Assembly: GCA_910584785.1 (NCBI GenBank)
Contig: CAJUDX010000031.1
Location: 1-37,146, forward strand
DNA: 37,146 bases
Source: an uncultured Lachnospiraceae bacterium
GTDB taxonomy: Bacteria; Bacillota; Clostridia; Lachnospirales; Lachnospiraceae
Direction of reading: 5' to 3'
Part shown: piece by piece, positions 22,702 to 31,083 of the stretch
Layout: each line of letters begins with the position of its first letter
Numbering within the stretch: position 1 is the stretch's first letter
The notes under the pieces: generated by a model
What the model was told of the DNA's origin: nothing
The model's input: only the letters and a program-made list of their open reading frames with translations
Databases searched by the model: none
Translations under genes and position numbers: made by a program

Positions 22702-23544
22702 CTAAATCACCTCCGTTTTATGCCGGGCAACATGGCAGTTAATATTAATGGCGCAGGGCATTCCTGCAATATGGGTGGGCATGGTTTCGATGTTCAGCCC
22801 GATTGCCGTCGTTCTTCCCCCGAAACCCTGCGGCCCGATGCCCAGGGCATTCACTTTTTCCAGCATTTCTTTTTCCAGATCGGCATAGTACGGGTCGGAA
22901 TGATGGCTTCCTAAGTCCCTGAGCAGAGCTTTCTTTGCCAGCAGAGCCGCCTTATCAAATGTTCCTCCGATACCCACGCCGATAACGATGGGCGGGCAGG
23001 GATTCGGTCCCGCAGCTTCCGCTGTTTCCAGGATAAATGCCTTGATGCCCTCGATTCCCGCCGATGGCTTAAACATGCGGACGGCACTCATATTTTCACT
23101 GCCAAAGCCCTTGGGCGCAACGGTGATTTTTACCTGGTCGCCGGGAACGATTTCGGTATAGAGCATTGCCGGTGTATTGTCCCCGGTGTTTCCCCGGCGG
23201 ACCGGGTCTTTGACCACAGATTTTCGCAGGTAGCCGTTTGTATAGCCCCGGCGCACCCCTTCGTTCACAGCTTCGGCTAAATTTCCTCCGGTTAAGTGGA
23301 TGTCCTGCCCGATTTCCAAAAACACACAGGCTATTCCGGTATCCTGGCAGATTGGCATCTCCTTTTCTTCGGCAAGGCAGTAGTTTTCGATGATATCATC
23401 CAAAACCCCGCGTGCAATCGCCCAGTCCTCACATGCCCGGCATCGTGTAATCGCATCCTTTACATCCCTGGGCAAAAACTGGCAGGCATCGATGCACAGA
23501 CGTTCTATAACCTGGGTAATCTGTTCTACAGTGATTTCTCTCAT
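22702..23544 (-). CDS. Class I fumarate hydratase-type alpha subunit
   Basis: 280 residues carrying the oxygen-sensitive [4Fe-4S] cluster. Seen: candidate ligands C66 (PICQDTGIA), C183 (PNPCPPIVIG) and C270 (NINCHVAR), with spacing close to that in E. coli FumA (about 119 and 94 residues). The start at 23544 follows AAGGAATTTCACCG. Its stop directly abuts the beta-subunit start, and both are read from the promoter at 23635-23663. Known: the enzyme adds water to a trans-butenedioate in the cytoplasm of anaerobes. Inferred: fumarate/malate interconversion is the default guess; tartrate dehydratase is an alternative. No relation to the neighbouring operons is evident, except that the GntR gene is divergent. 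Confidence 0.9.
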   Translation of the reverse strand: MREITVEQITQVIERLCIDACQFLPRDVKDAITRCRACEDWAIARGVLDDIIENYCLAEEKEMPICQDTGIACVFLEIGQDIHLTGGNLAEAVNEGVRRGYTNGYLRKSVVKDPVRRGNTGDNTPAMLYTEIVPGDQVKITVAPKGFGSENMSAVRMFKPSAGIEGIKAFILETAEAAGPNPCPPIVIGVGIGGTFDKAALLAKKALLRDLGSHHSDPYYADLEKEMLEKVNALGIGPQGFGGRTTAIGLNIETMPTHIAGMPCAININCHVARHKTEVI

Positions 23545-23634
23545 CGGTGAAATTCCTTTCTTTGAGCATGGCTTCTTTCTAGTTTTGAAGCTTTGGTTTT
23601 GTCTGGAACGAAAATTTAAACTTTTCCAAAATCA

Positions 23635-23663
23635 AGTATAATTTTTTTCCATGTAAAATGCAA
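23635..23663 (-). promoter_or_regulatory. Predicted SigA promoter for the fumarase genes
   Basis: Minus strand: TTGCAT (23658-23663), a 17-base spacer, TATACT (23635-23640), about 90 bases before the alpha-subunit start. Confidence 0.65.
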
Positions 23664-23727
23664 CCTAATATTGAAGGAAAGATAATTAGTGAATATTACT
23701 GAAGCAAATTACCACTGTGTTTTATCC

Positions 23728-23756
23728 TTGCCGATTTTGTAAAATAGAGGTATAAT
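23728..23756 (+). promoter_or_regulatory. Predicted SigA promoter for the GntR gene
   Basis: TTGCCG (23728-23733), 17 bases, TATAAT (23751-23756). It is flanked by a near-perfect inverted repeat, CAAATTACCAC (23705-23715) and GTGATAATTTG (23769-23779). Confidence 0.65.
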
Positions 23757-23861
23757 ATTTTCCAAAGAGTGATAATTTGTGGTAAAAAACGGGAATTACT
23801 GTAAAAATTCAAAATCAGTCTGAAATATGTGCTGTAATTCATGCACAGAAATGGAGGAGAA

Positions 23862-24572
23862 ATGAATAGACAGGCTTTGCCAGGAGGAAAAACACTTTCG
23901 GAACAGGCGGCAGAAATGATCCGCCAGTATATTCGTGATCGGGAGATGGAAGAAGGCGATAAGCTTCCCAATGAATTTCGTTTAATGGAAATTTGTGGAG
24001 TAAGTCGAAGTACCGTGCGGGAGGCGATAAAAATTCTCACTTTTGAAGGGCTTATTGAGGTTGTCCGTGGGAGTGGAACCTATGTTGCTGAACAGAAGGC
24101 GGCAGTTTTGGAGGATGATCCCATGGGCTTTTTTGAAAATGATACGGATTTGCCTAAACGCGCCCTGGATTTTTTTGATGTCCGTATTATGCTGGAGCCG
24201 GAGATTGCTGCACTTGCTGCTACCCAGGCAAACTATAAAGACTGTCAGAAGCTTCAGGAATTGGAGGCAAAGGTTAAGGAAGAGATCCTTGCCGGACGTT
24301 CGTACTATGAATACGATATCCAGTTTCATAAGCAAATCGCCAAGTGCTCAAGAAATCAAATTGCCTATAAGTTGATGGAGATTATTACCTCAGGGATTCC
24401 AGTGTTTGTTCAGGTGACCAAAAATGCATTGACAGAACAGACAATGTATTATCATAAAGCAATTACGGACGCCATTTCTTCCGGTGATGCCGTGGGGGCC
24501 AGGTGTGCGATGATTGGGCATTTAAGCTATAACCGTAAAACTCTGTTGAATGAGGTGGAAAAAAACAAGTAG
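23862..24572 (+). CDS. GntR-family (FadR/FCD) transcriptional regulator
   Basis: 236 residues. Seen: an N-terminal winged helix (about 12-76, with KLPNEFRLMEICGVSRSTVR and EVVRGSGTYV) and an all-helical FCD effector domain (about 95-225) with DVRIMLEPEIAALAA, FHKQIAKCSRN and a further histidine region near YYHKAITDAI, the usual metal-dependent ligand pocket. The start at 23862 follows GGAGGAGAA; the in-frame ATG at 23841 lacks a site. Known: FCD regulators usually bind sugar acids or related carboxylates and control adjacent catabolic operons. It lies just upstream of the TRAP operon on the same strand. Inferred: repressor of that operon, acting at the inverted repeat at 24697-24736, relieved by the pathway substrate or an intermediate. 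Confidence 0.92.
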   Translation: MNRQALPGGKTLSEQAAEMIRQYIRDREMEEGDKLPNEFRLMEICGVSRSTVREAIKILTFEGLIEVVRGSGTYVAEQKAAVLEDDPMGFFENDTDLPKRALDFFDVRIMLEPEIAALAATQANYKDCQKLQELEAKVKEEILAGRSYYEYDIQFHKQIAKCSRNQIAYKLMEIITSGIPVFVQVTKNALTEQTMYYHKAITDAISSGDAVGARCAMIGHLSYNRKTLLNEVEKNK

Positions 24573-24631
24573 GCTGTGCGTACTTGTTGCCGCCAACAAA
24601 AGTAATCATACGTCTGATTGCTTTTGTTGGC
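24564..24631. other. Two adjacent strong hairpins after the GntR gene
   Basis: AACAAGTA/TACTTGTT (24564-24588) overlaps the stop codon, and GCCAACAAAAGTAATCA/TGATTGCTTTTGTTGGC (24592-24631, one G-T pair) follows. Neither is followed by a T run in the direction of transcription, so termination is possible but not assured. Confidence 0.5.
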
Positions 24632-24689
24632 AAAAATATAGATGAATTTGTGAAAAAATATAAAAATATAGTAAAAATTAAATAATGTA

Positions 24690-24736
24690 TTGACAAAAGA
24701 TGTCTGATGTGATAATGTAAATGCATCAGACATCTT
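24690..24736 (+). promoter_or_regulatory. TRAP operon promoter overlapped by a perfect inverted-repeat operator
   Basis: TTGACA (24690-24695) and TAATGT (24713-24718) are 17 bases apart; GATAAT at 24711 with an upstream TG is an alternative -10. AAGATGTCTGATG (24697-24709) and CATCAGACATCTT (24724-24736) are an exact 13-bp inverted repeat enclosing the -10. A repressor bound here would block polymerase; the upstream GntR protein is the likely ligand. Confidence 0.75.
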
Positions 24737-24801
24737 ATTAATTTTAAAGCCATGATAATTTTAATTAAACAAAGGTTGTTTAGGAAAGGAAGGTATTTTT
24801 T

Positions 24802-25857
24802 ATGAAAAAGAGTATGGCACTTGTATTGGCACTGGCAATGACAGCTGGTTTAACTGCCTGTGGCGGGGGAAATACCTCATCTGAAGGAAATACTTCGGCA
24901 AGCGGAGAGGCAGCACCGGCAGCACCGACAGTATCAGAGGACAGCATTAACTTTACCCTGGCGATGGTGGATAATACTTCTTCTAATTATTACAAGGGAG
25001 CAAGCAAGATTGCTGAGTGTGTACAGGCAGCTACAGACGGAAAGATTAGCATTACCATTCAGGCCGGAGGAACGCTGGGCGGAGAGAGCGACACCCTGGA
25101 TATGGCGATTCAGGGCGATTTGGATATTGCCTCCTGTGCTAATTCTGTTTTGGCTAATTATATCCCGGAGATGAGTATTTTGGATCAGGCATTTTTATGG
25201 GACAGCACAGATCAGGCAAATTATGCTATTGAGCATGAATTGGGCGATTTAATTCAGGAAAAGGCAAATGCCCAGGGAATCCATGTGATTGGCTATATGG
25301 AATCTGGATTTCGTGATGTATTTTCCACGAAGCCCATCCAGTCCATGGCAGATTTTAAGGGTGTAAAAATCCGTGTTATGCAAAATGACGGACAGTTGAT
25401 GGCGTTTACCTCCTTCGGCGCAAATCCCATTGCCTTATCTGCCTCTGAGCAGTTTACGGCCCTGCAGCAAAAGACTATTGATGCCTGTGAGAATGCCGTT
25501 TCAAACTGCTGGATCAATAAGTTTTATGAAGCAGGCGTAAATTCTGTCATTAATACCAAGCACTGCTTTGTCTATATTCCTCTGTGTATGAGCGATAATG
25601 CATGGAACAAGATTCCTGAGGATCTGCGGGATACCTTTGTCGAGGCTGTATGGGAAGGCTGCCGGGAGCAGTGGAAGTATCTGGACGAGGCAAATGCCGA
25701 GGCGAAAGGAAACTTAGAGGGTGCAGGCGTGACCTTTTATGATATTGATGTAGAAGAATTGAAATCTGCTTATACCGCAGAGCAGCAGAAGAACGGGACA
25801 AACTATGATACAAACTGGATAGCGGCAATTGATGCAGCAAAGGCAGCTGTCCAGTAG
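24802..25857 (+). CDS. dctP: TRAP transporter solute-binding lipoprotein
   Basis: 351 residues. Seen: a lipoprotein signal peptide with lipobox LTAC (C20), a Ser/Gly/Ala-rich tether, then the DctP fold with GGTLGGESDTLDMAIQGDLD and the KGVKIRVMQN segment whose arginine (R191) normally clamps the ligand carboxylate, followed by the FGANPIALSASEQFTALQ signature. AAGGAAGG precedes the start. Known: such proteins capture organic acids outside the membrane and deliver them to the DctQM permease. It is the first gene of the operon after the operator-bearing promoter. Inferred: the ligand is a sugar acid, given the downstream enzymes. Confidence 0.95.
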   Translation: MKKSMALVLALAMTAGLTACGGGNTSSEGNTSASGEAAPAAPTVSEDSINFTLAMVDNTSSNYYKGASKIAECVQAATDGKISITIQAGGTLGGESDTLDMAIQGDLDIASCANSVLANYIPEMSILDQAFLWDSTDQANYAIEHELGDLIQEKANAQGIHVIGYMESGFRDVFSTKPIQSMADFKGVKIRVMQNDGQLMAFTSFGANPIALSASEQFTALQQKTIDACENAVSNCWINKFYEAGVNSVINTKHCFVYIPLCMSDNAWNKIPEDLRDTFVEAVWEGCREQWKYLDEANAEAKGNLEGAGVTFYDIDVEELKSAYTAEQQKNGTNYDTNWIAAIDAAKAAVQ

Positions 25858-25899
25858 ACAGGTGATTTATCTTACAGCATCATTGCTGTGCAAAAAGGG

Positions 25900-25953
25900 G
25901 AAGCCGTCAGGAGATAAAGCGTTAATAAGACAGCAGGTATCTCCTGCGGCTTC
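25900..25953 (+). other. Long hairpin between dctP and dctQ
   Basis: GAAGCCGTCAGGAGATA (25900-25916) pairs with TATCTCCTGCGGCTTC (25938-25953) with a single bulged T. No T run follows. It probably protects the dctP message or lowers expression of the membrane subunits. Confidence 0.7.
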
Positions 25954-25970
25954 TGGGAAAGGATGAGAGA

Positions 25971-26477
25971 ATGAAGGGACTGAAAAAAGTATTGTCGTAT
26001 ATCACATCAGCAGAATATGCGGTGATGATTGCTGCATTTGCGGCAATGGTGCTTGCCTACTTTATTTCGGTGGTCAACCGGAACCTGATTAAGGCCTCCA
26101 TGCCCTGGACAGAAGAAATTGCCTTATACAGCATGACGTATATGGCGCTTCTGGGAACTGAGGTCGGGCTGCGGGACGGTACACAGGTGGCAGTGACAGC
26201 AGTTGTGGACAAGCTTCATGGTATGGCAAGAAAGATTGTGGATTTGATTGCACAGATTGTATTGGAGATTTTTGCGTTTGTGATGCTTAAGGCGGGGCTT
26301 GCGCTCTTTTTAAAACAGATGCAGACCGGGCAGACTACGCCAGTATTAAAGATTCCCATGTCCGTGATGTATTTTTCTCTGGTTCTTGCTTTTGGCCTGA
26401 TCTTTTTAATTCAGGCGGTTGAGCTGGTGGAAAAACTGATGGGGATGGCAAAAAAGGATGAGGAGGTGGCGTCATGA
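25971..26477 (+). CDS. dctQ: TRAP transporter small permease subunit
   Basis: 168 residues with four predicted transmembrane helices and the family's characteristic PWTEEIALYSMTYMALLGTE segment after the second helix. AAAGGATGAGAGA precedes the ATG. Its stop overlaps the dctM start (ATGA), the usual coupling for these two subunits. Known: DctQ is the small membrane subunit needed for Na+-driven uptake with DctM and DctP. Confidence 0.93.
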   Translation: MKGLKKVLSYITSAEYAVMIAAFAAMVLAYFISVVNRNLIKASMPWTEEIALYSMTYMALLGTEVGLRDGTQVAVTAVVDKLHGMARKIVDLIAQIVLEIFAFVMLKAGLALFLKQMQTGQTTPVLKIPMSVMYFSLVLAFGLIFLIQAVELVEKLMGMAKKDEEVAS

Positions 26478-27748
26478 GTGCAGGAATCATTTTATTTATT
26501 GCATTTGCCGTTTGCCTGGTTATCGGTGTTCCGGTTTCGATTTCCCTGGGTGTGGCCTCACTTTGTTCCGTGGTTTTTGGCGGATTATCGGCTTCCTCTA
26601 CGGTTATTGCCCAGAGAATCTTCGGCGGTTTACAGTCCACCTCGATTATGGCAATTGCCTTCTTCGTGCTGGCAGGAAATTTAATGACGCGGGGCGGAAT
26701 TTCCAAGCGAATTGTAAATTTTGCCAACTGTCTTGTGGGTAATGTGCGGGGCGGGATGAGTCTTGCTCTGGTGCTGGCCTGTGCCTTCTTTGCAGCGCTT
26801 TCCGGCTCGGCTCCAGCAACGGTTATTGCAATTGGTACAATGCTTTATGGGGATATGGTAAAGCTGGGCTATCCCGGCGACCGGACAGCAGGGCTTTTGG
26901 TGGTATCCGGCGGCCTGGGGCCGATTATTCCGCCAAGTATCATTATGGTAATCTACTGTACTCTGACAGGGGCTTCTGTGGGAAATATGTTTAAACAGGG
27001 TATGATGATTGGCATTACAATTATGGTCGTGCTGATGGCAGAGGTAATCTATTTTGCGAATAAGGAAAAATGGCCCAAACAGAACGTTAAGCGAAGCGGG
27101 GCAGAAGTACTTAAAATTTTTATTGATGCTATTCCTGCACTAATGACACCCATTATTATTCTGGGTGGGATCTATTCCGGTATGCTGACGGCGACAGAGA
27201 GCGCAGCAATTGCTGTTGTCTGGGCAACCATTGCCGGATTGTTTATCTATAAAGAATTGACCATAAAAGACCTGGTTCCGATTCTTAAGGATTCAGCAAA
27301 AAGCTCAGCGATGCTTCTGTTTATTATCGCTGCTTCCACGGCATTTTCCTGGGTATTCACCTTCTCAGGAGCTTCGCAGGCATTGGTTAATACTGTGGTT
27401 GCCATGAATTTAAATTCCACGCTGTTTTGTTTTGTGGTGGCAGTTATCCTGTTGATTTTTGGAACCTTTATGGAGGGGACAGCGATTGCCGTTCTTTTGG
27501 TTCCTGTACTTTGGCCAATTGCCCAGAGTATGGGGATAGATGTGATTCATTTTGGTATGATTGTATGTATTTCCAATGTTGTGGGTACGATGACGCCGCC
27601 GGTTGCTGTCAATATTTTCTCGGCGTCTACCGTATCAAAGCTGAAAATGGGCGATATCGCCAAGGCAGAAATTCCATTTTTAATCGGCTATGTGGCTGTA
27701 TTCCTGTTATGTGTGTTCTCAAAGACATTTTGTACATTTTTAATTTAA
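26474..27748 (+). CDS. dctM: TRAP transporter large permease subunit
   Basis: 424 residues, about twelve hydrophobic segments, typical for DctM. Seen: the family landmarks FALSGSAPATVIAIGTM-like stretch (here ALSGSAPATVIAIGTML), GLGPIIPPSIIMVIY and GTMTPPVAVNIF, which form the two halves of the sodium- and substrate-binding core. It overlaps dctQ by four bases and lies 40 bases before the isomerase-like gene. Known: it is the channel-forming, Na+-coupled subunit in the cytoplasmic membrane. Confidence 0.95.
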   Translation: MSAGIILFIAFAVCLVIGVPVSISLGVASLCSVVFGGLSASSTVIAQRIFGGLQSTSIMAIAFFVLAGNLMTRGGISKRIVNFANCLVGNVRGGMSLALVLACAFFAALSGSAPATVIAIGTMLYGDMVKLGYPGDRTAGLLVVSGGLGPIIPPSIIMVIYCTLTGASVGNMFKQGMMIGITIMVVLMAEVIYFANKEKWPKQNVKRSGAEVLKIFIDAIPALMTPIIILGGIYSGMLTATESAAIAVVWATIAGLFIYKELTIKDLVPILKDSAKSSAMLLFIIAASTAFSWVFTFSGASQALVNTVVAMNLNSTLFCFVVAVILLIFGTFMEGTAIAVLLVPVLWPIAQSMGIDVIHFGMIVCISNVVGTMTPPVAVNIFSASTVSKLKMGDIAKAEIPFLIGYVAVFLLCVFSKTFCTFLI

Positions 27749-27788
27749 CCTGTTGAAGGAAGTCAGCGAAAAAAGGAGAAGTGTTTCA

Positions 27789-28592
27789 ATGATTCAAGGA
27801 AAGATAACGAAGGAACGGATGGAGCAGTGGAAGGTGGTTTCACCCGAAGAAGAAGGATTTCATGAGGTAATAGCCCCGGGAAAGACCGATTGTGAACAGG
27901 TTTATGTTTACCGTCTGAACCTGGCAGCAGGTAAGTCCTTTACCCTGCATACCAGGGATAAGGAGATGAATGCTGCCTGTGTAAAGGGAACAGCAAAGGT
28001 GGCTTGGAGGGATTTTTCAGCTAATTGTAAGATGTTGGATTCCTTCTATGTCACAGGAAATATGGAGGTTACTGTCACAGCAGAGGAAGATTGCTGCTTT
28101 TATGTCGGCGCAGCAGTAGATGAGGGCTATGGAAAGCCGTTTTTCCGGGCATTCGACCGTGAACTTCCTCTGGGAGAAATCCATCAGATTCACGGAAAGG
28201 GCGTGGGAAGCCGGGAAGTATTTATGACGGTCAACCCGGAAGTTCCCTCCTCACGCCTTCTGGCGGGGCTGACCTGGAGCGAGAACGGGGCCTGGACGAG
28301 CTGGCCTCCGCATCAGCACGAGAAGGATTTGGAAGAAGTTTATTGTTACTTTGCTATGGAACCGCCGCATTTTGGACTGCATTTAAGCTATGTGGAACCG
28401 GGAAGCATTCATGATGTTGTCGCGCATACGGTGTGCAGTGGAACTATGGTACTTGCACCAAGGGGCTATCATCCCACAGCAGCTTCACCGGGAACGAGAA
28501 ATGCCTATTTTTGGGTGCTGGCAGCACATTCCCATGAGAGCAGACGTTACGATTTGGCAGTATCTGATCCGGAAAGGGCAATGCTGAACTAA
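27789..28592 (+). CDS. IolB-like cupin isomerase (5-deoxy-glucuronate isomerase family)
   Basis: 267 residues, double-cupin KduI/IolB family. Seen: the metal site in SWPPHQHEKDLEEVYCY (H175, H177, E182) and GYHPTAASPG (H228), arranged as in IolB rather than KduI. The ATG at 27789 follows AAGGAG about ten bases upstream; an in-frame TTG at 27753 has no better site. Known: IolB converts 5-deoxy-D-glucuronate to 2-deoxy-5-keto-gluconate in inositol catabolism; KduI relatives isomerise 5-keto-uronates. No other iol gene is present, so inositol catabolism is unlikely here. Inferred: aldose-ketose isomerisation of a uronate-type acid imported by the TRAP system. Confidence 0.8.
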   Translation: MIQGKITKERMEQWKVVSPEEEGFHEVIAPGKTDCEQVYVYRLNLAAGKSFTLHTRDKEMNAACVKGTAKVAWRDFSANCKMLDSFYVTGNMEVTVTAEEDCCFYVGAAVDEGYGKPFFRAFDRELPLGEIHQIHGKGVGSREVFMTVNPEVPSSRLLAGLTWSENGAWTSWPPHQHEKDLEEVYCYFAMEPPHFGLHLSYVEPGSIHDVVAHTVCSGTMVLAPRGYHPTAASPGTRNAYFWVLAAHSHESRRYDLAVSDPERAMLN

Positions 28593-28653
28593 TTTATCGA
28601 GAGGTGATTTGGGAATGCTGGAGCGTGTTTTTGGATAGAGAAAGGAATAGAAG

Positions 28654-29751
28654 ATGAATAAAATGGAATCCATTTATCTTCCGCAGTTTACGATTGGAAA
28701 TAATGCGTTTGATGCGTTTTCTGTGGAAATGGGAAGGTATGGGAGCAAGGTTGTGATTGTCCATGGAGAGAGGGCTTGGAAGGCGTCAAAGGATTATGTG
28801 CTTCCTGCGCTTGATAGGGCAGGGCTTTTGGTAACGGGGGAGATACTTTACGGGCATGAGGCGACGTATGAAAATATGGAGAGAATTGCGGAAAGCCCGG
28901 AGGTAAGTGAGGCAGATATGATCATTGCCGTAGGCGGAGGGAAGTGCATTGATACGGTGAAGCTGGCAGCAGATGTTGTGGGAAAACCTGTGTTTACGAT
29001 TCCTTCGATAGCATCTAATTGTGCCCCGGTGACTAAAATCAGCATTATGTATCATCAGGATGGTTCTTTTAAGGATATTCCCAAATTAAAACAGGTTCCG
29101 GCGCATTGCTTTATTCATCCGCAGATTGTCCTTGCTGCGCCCATCCAGTATTTATGGGCTGGGATTGGGGATGCGATGGCAAAGCATGTGGAGTCGGCCT
29201 GGTCGGCGAAAGCCGGTGAAGCGCTGAGTTACGGAAGTGAACTGGGGATTACTGCCGGAACAATGTGTTTTTATCCTATGCTTAAGGATGCCAAGAAGGC
29301 GATGGAGGATGCAGGGCAGGGTGTGGTCAGTGAAGAACTGCAGAATACACTACTGAATATTATTGTATCTCCGGGGATTGTTTCCGTGTCGGTGCATCCG
29401 CATTATAACGGAGGAGTGGCCCATGCCCTGTTTTATGGGCTGACCAGCCGGAAACATATTGAAGAAAGGCATCTTCACGGTGAGGTGGTGTCTTATGGAA
29501 CACTGGTAAATCTTTTGCTGGATAAGGATTGGGGAAAGCTTGATCAGGCTTACCGTTTGAGTCAATCCATTAAACTCCCGGTTTGTCTGGCGGATTTGGA
29601 ACTGGAGAAGGATGATCCGCTGGATGATGTGCTGGAAGTGACGATGGCAAATCAGGAACTTTTGCATACACCGTATCTGGTGACGAAGGAGAGCATCCGA
29701 AAGGCAATTGCGGATCTGGAAGAGTACCAGCCGGGATGCAGACAGGAGTAA
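28654..29751 (+). CDS. GldA-like metal-dependent polyol/sugar-acid dehydrogenase
   Basis: 365 residues, iron-containing/glycerol dehydrogenase superfamily. Seen: the NAD-binding AVGGGKCIDT motif (about 92-101), IPSIASNCAPV, and metal ligands D173 (GIGDAMAKHVES), H257 (GVAHAL) and H275 (HLHGE), in the same order and near the same positions as E. coli GldA. AGAAAGGAATAGAAG precedes the start. The stop is four bases before the ManD-like start. Known: these enzymes oxidise glycerol or related polyols with NAD+ in the cytoplasm. Inferred: here it more likely acts on a sugar-acid or polyol intermediate of this operon than on glycerol. Confidence 0.85.
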   Translation: MNKMESIYLPQFTIGNNAFDAFSVEMGRYGSKVVIVHGERAWKASKDYVLPALDRAGLLVTGEILYGHEATYENMERIAESPEVSEADMIIAVGGGKCIDTVKLAADVVGKPVFTIPSIASNCAPVTKISIMYHQDGSFKDIPKLKQVPAHCFIHPQIVLAAPIQYLWAGIGDAMAKHVESAWSAKAGEALSYGSELGITAGTMCFYPMLKDAKKAMEDAGQGVVSEELQNTLLNIIVSPGIVSVSVHPHYNGGVAHALFYGLTSRKHIEERHLHGEVVSYGTLVNLLLDKDWGKLDQAYRLSQSIKLPVCLADLELEKDDPLDDVLEVTMANQELLHTPYLVTKESIRKAIADLEEYQPGCRQE

Positions 29752-29755
29752 GTTT

Positions 29756-31003
29756 ATGGCAGTGACAATACAGGATATTCGGGTGATTTGTACCGCGCCG
29801 GAAGGGATTAATCTGGTCGTGGTTAAGGTCGAAACCAGTGAACCCGGACTGTACGGTTTGGGGTGTGCGACCTTTGCTTACCGCCATCTGGCAGTGAAAC
29901 TTGTGGTGGAAGAGTATTTAAAGCCTCTTCTTGTGGGGCGGTGCGCAGAAGATATTGAAGAACTCTGGCAATTAATGCATCAGAATGGTTATTGGCGAAA
30001 CGGACCAATTGAAAATAATGCGATTTCCGGTGTGGATATGGCGCTTTGGGATATTAAGGGAAAGATGGCAAATATGCCGGTGTACCAGCTGTTTGGCGGA
30101 AAATGCCGGGAAGGGATTCCGGTATACCGCCATGCAGACGGCAGAGATCTGGAAGAATTATGTGAAAATATCCGTCGTTTTCAGGAAATGGGTATTACGG
30201 CTATTCGATGCCAGTGCGGCGGCTACGGCGGGGAAGCCTATGGTCAGACGCCGTCCACGGCTCCTGTGGGCGCTAAACCCGGAGTTTATCTGGACGGGCG
30301 GAAATACATCCGCGATACGGTAAAGCTGTTTGAGGGTATACGAAGCCGGCTGGGGGAGGAAATTCAGCTGATTCACGATGTCCATGAGCGGATTGCCCCG
30401 GCAGAAGCAGTGAAACTGGCGAAGGCGTTAGAACCGTTCGATTTGCTGTTTTTGGAGGACCCGGTGCCTATCGAGAGAACTGAATGGCTGCGTGATATCC
30501 GTAAGAACTCCTCCACCCCCATTGCCGAAGGGGAACTGTTTAATCATCCGGTGGAATGGAGAACGCTGATTACCGAACGCCTGATTGATTTTATTCGTGT
30601 ACATATCAGCCAGATTGGGGGAATTACCCCGGCACGCAAGCTGCAGATTTTTGCGGAACAGTTTGGGGTTCGGACTGCCTGGCACGGTCCGGGGGACATG
30701 TCGCCGCTGGCTCATGCGGCAAATATTCACATTGATCTTGCAGCTCCGAATTTCGGTGTTCAGGAATGGTCGGGAATTGAACCGCCCAACTTTGTGATTC
30801 AGGAACTTAAAGGGCCGCATGGGGCATTACTGGAAGTGTTCCCAGGGCTTCCTGAGTTTAAGGACGGCTATGTGTATGCCAATGATAAACCGGGACTGGG
30901 TGTGGATTTGAATGAAAAAGAGGCAGAAAAATACCCATGTGAGAATACCGTGACCACATGGACTCAGACAAGGCGCAGGGATGGGGCTTTGCAGACACCA
31001 TAG
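29756..31003 (+). CDS. Mannonate dehydratase-type (ManD/RspA) enolase-superfamily protein
   Basis: 415 residues. Seen: an enolase-like capping domain, then the barrel with metal ligands D208 (LIHDVHER), E234 (FLEDPVPIE) and E260 (IAEGELFN), base candidate H210, and HGPGDMSPLAHAAN later. These positions nearly match the characterised ManD enzymes (210, 236 and 262). The start at 29756 follows CAGGAGTAAGTTT; the in-frame upstream start at 29708 lies inside the preceding gene. Known: members dehydrate D-mannonate and/or D-gluconate to 2-keto-3-deoxy-gluconate, or have very low activity. Inferred: an acid-sugar dehydratase of this pathway. RspA-like 'starvation sensing' proteins are the alternative annotation. 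Confidence 0.87.
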   Translation: MAVTIQDIRVICTAPEGINLVVVKVETSEPGLYGLGCATFAYRHLAVKLVVEEYLKPLLVGRCAEDIEELWQLMHQNGYWRNGPIENNAISGVDMALWDIKGKMANMPVYQLFGGKCREGIPVYRHADGRDLEELCENIRRFQEMGITAIRCQCGGYGGEAYGQTPSTAPVGAKPGVYLDGRKYIRDTVKLFEGIRSRLGEEIQLIHDVHERIAPAEAVKLAKALEPFDLLFLEDPVPIERTEWLRDIRKNSSTPIAEGELFNHPVEWRTLITERLIDFIRVHISQIGGITPARKLQIFAEQFGVRTAWHGPGDMSPLAHAANIHIDLAAPNFGVQEWSGIEPPNFVIQELKGPHGALLEVFPGLPEFKDGYVYANDKPGLGVDLNEKEAEKYPCENTVTTWTQTRRRDGALQTP

Positions 31004-31034
31004 TGTTTTGGTTTCCATGAGAAGAAATTTTTCT

Positions 31035-31062
31035 TTGACAAAACCATATAGAAAGATAAAAT
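31035..31062 (+). promoter_or_regulatory. Predicted internal SigA promoter before the SDR gene
   Basis: TTGACA (31035-31040), 16 bases, TAAAAT (31057-31062), in the 80-base gap after the ManD-like gene. It would allow the last two genes to be made separately. Confidence 0.55.
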
Positions 31063-31083
31063 AGAGAAAGGATGGAACATGTT

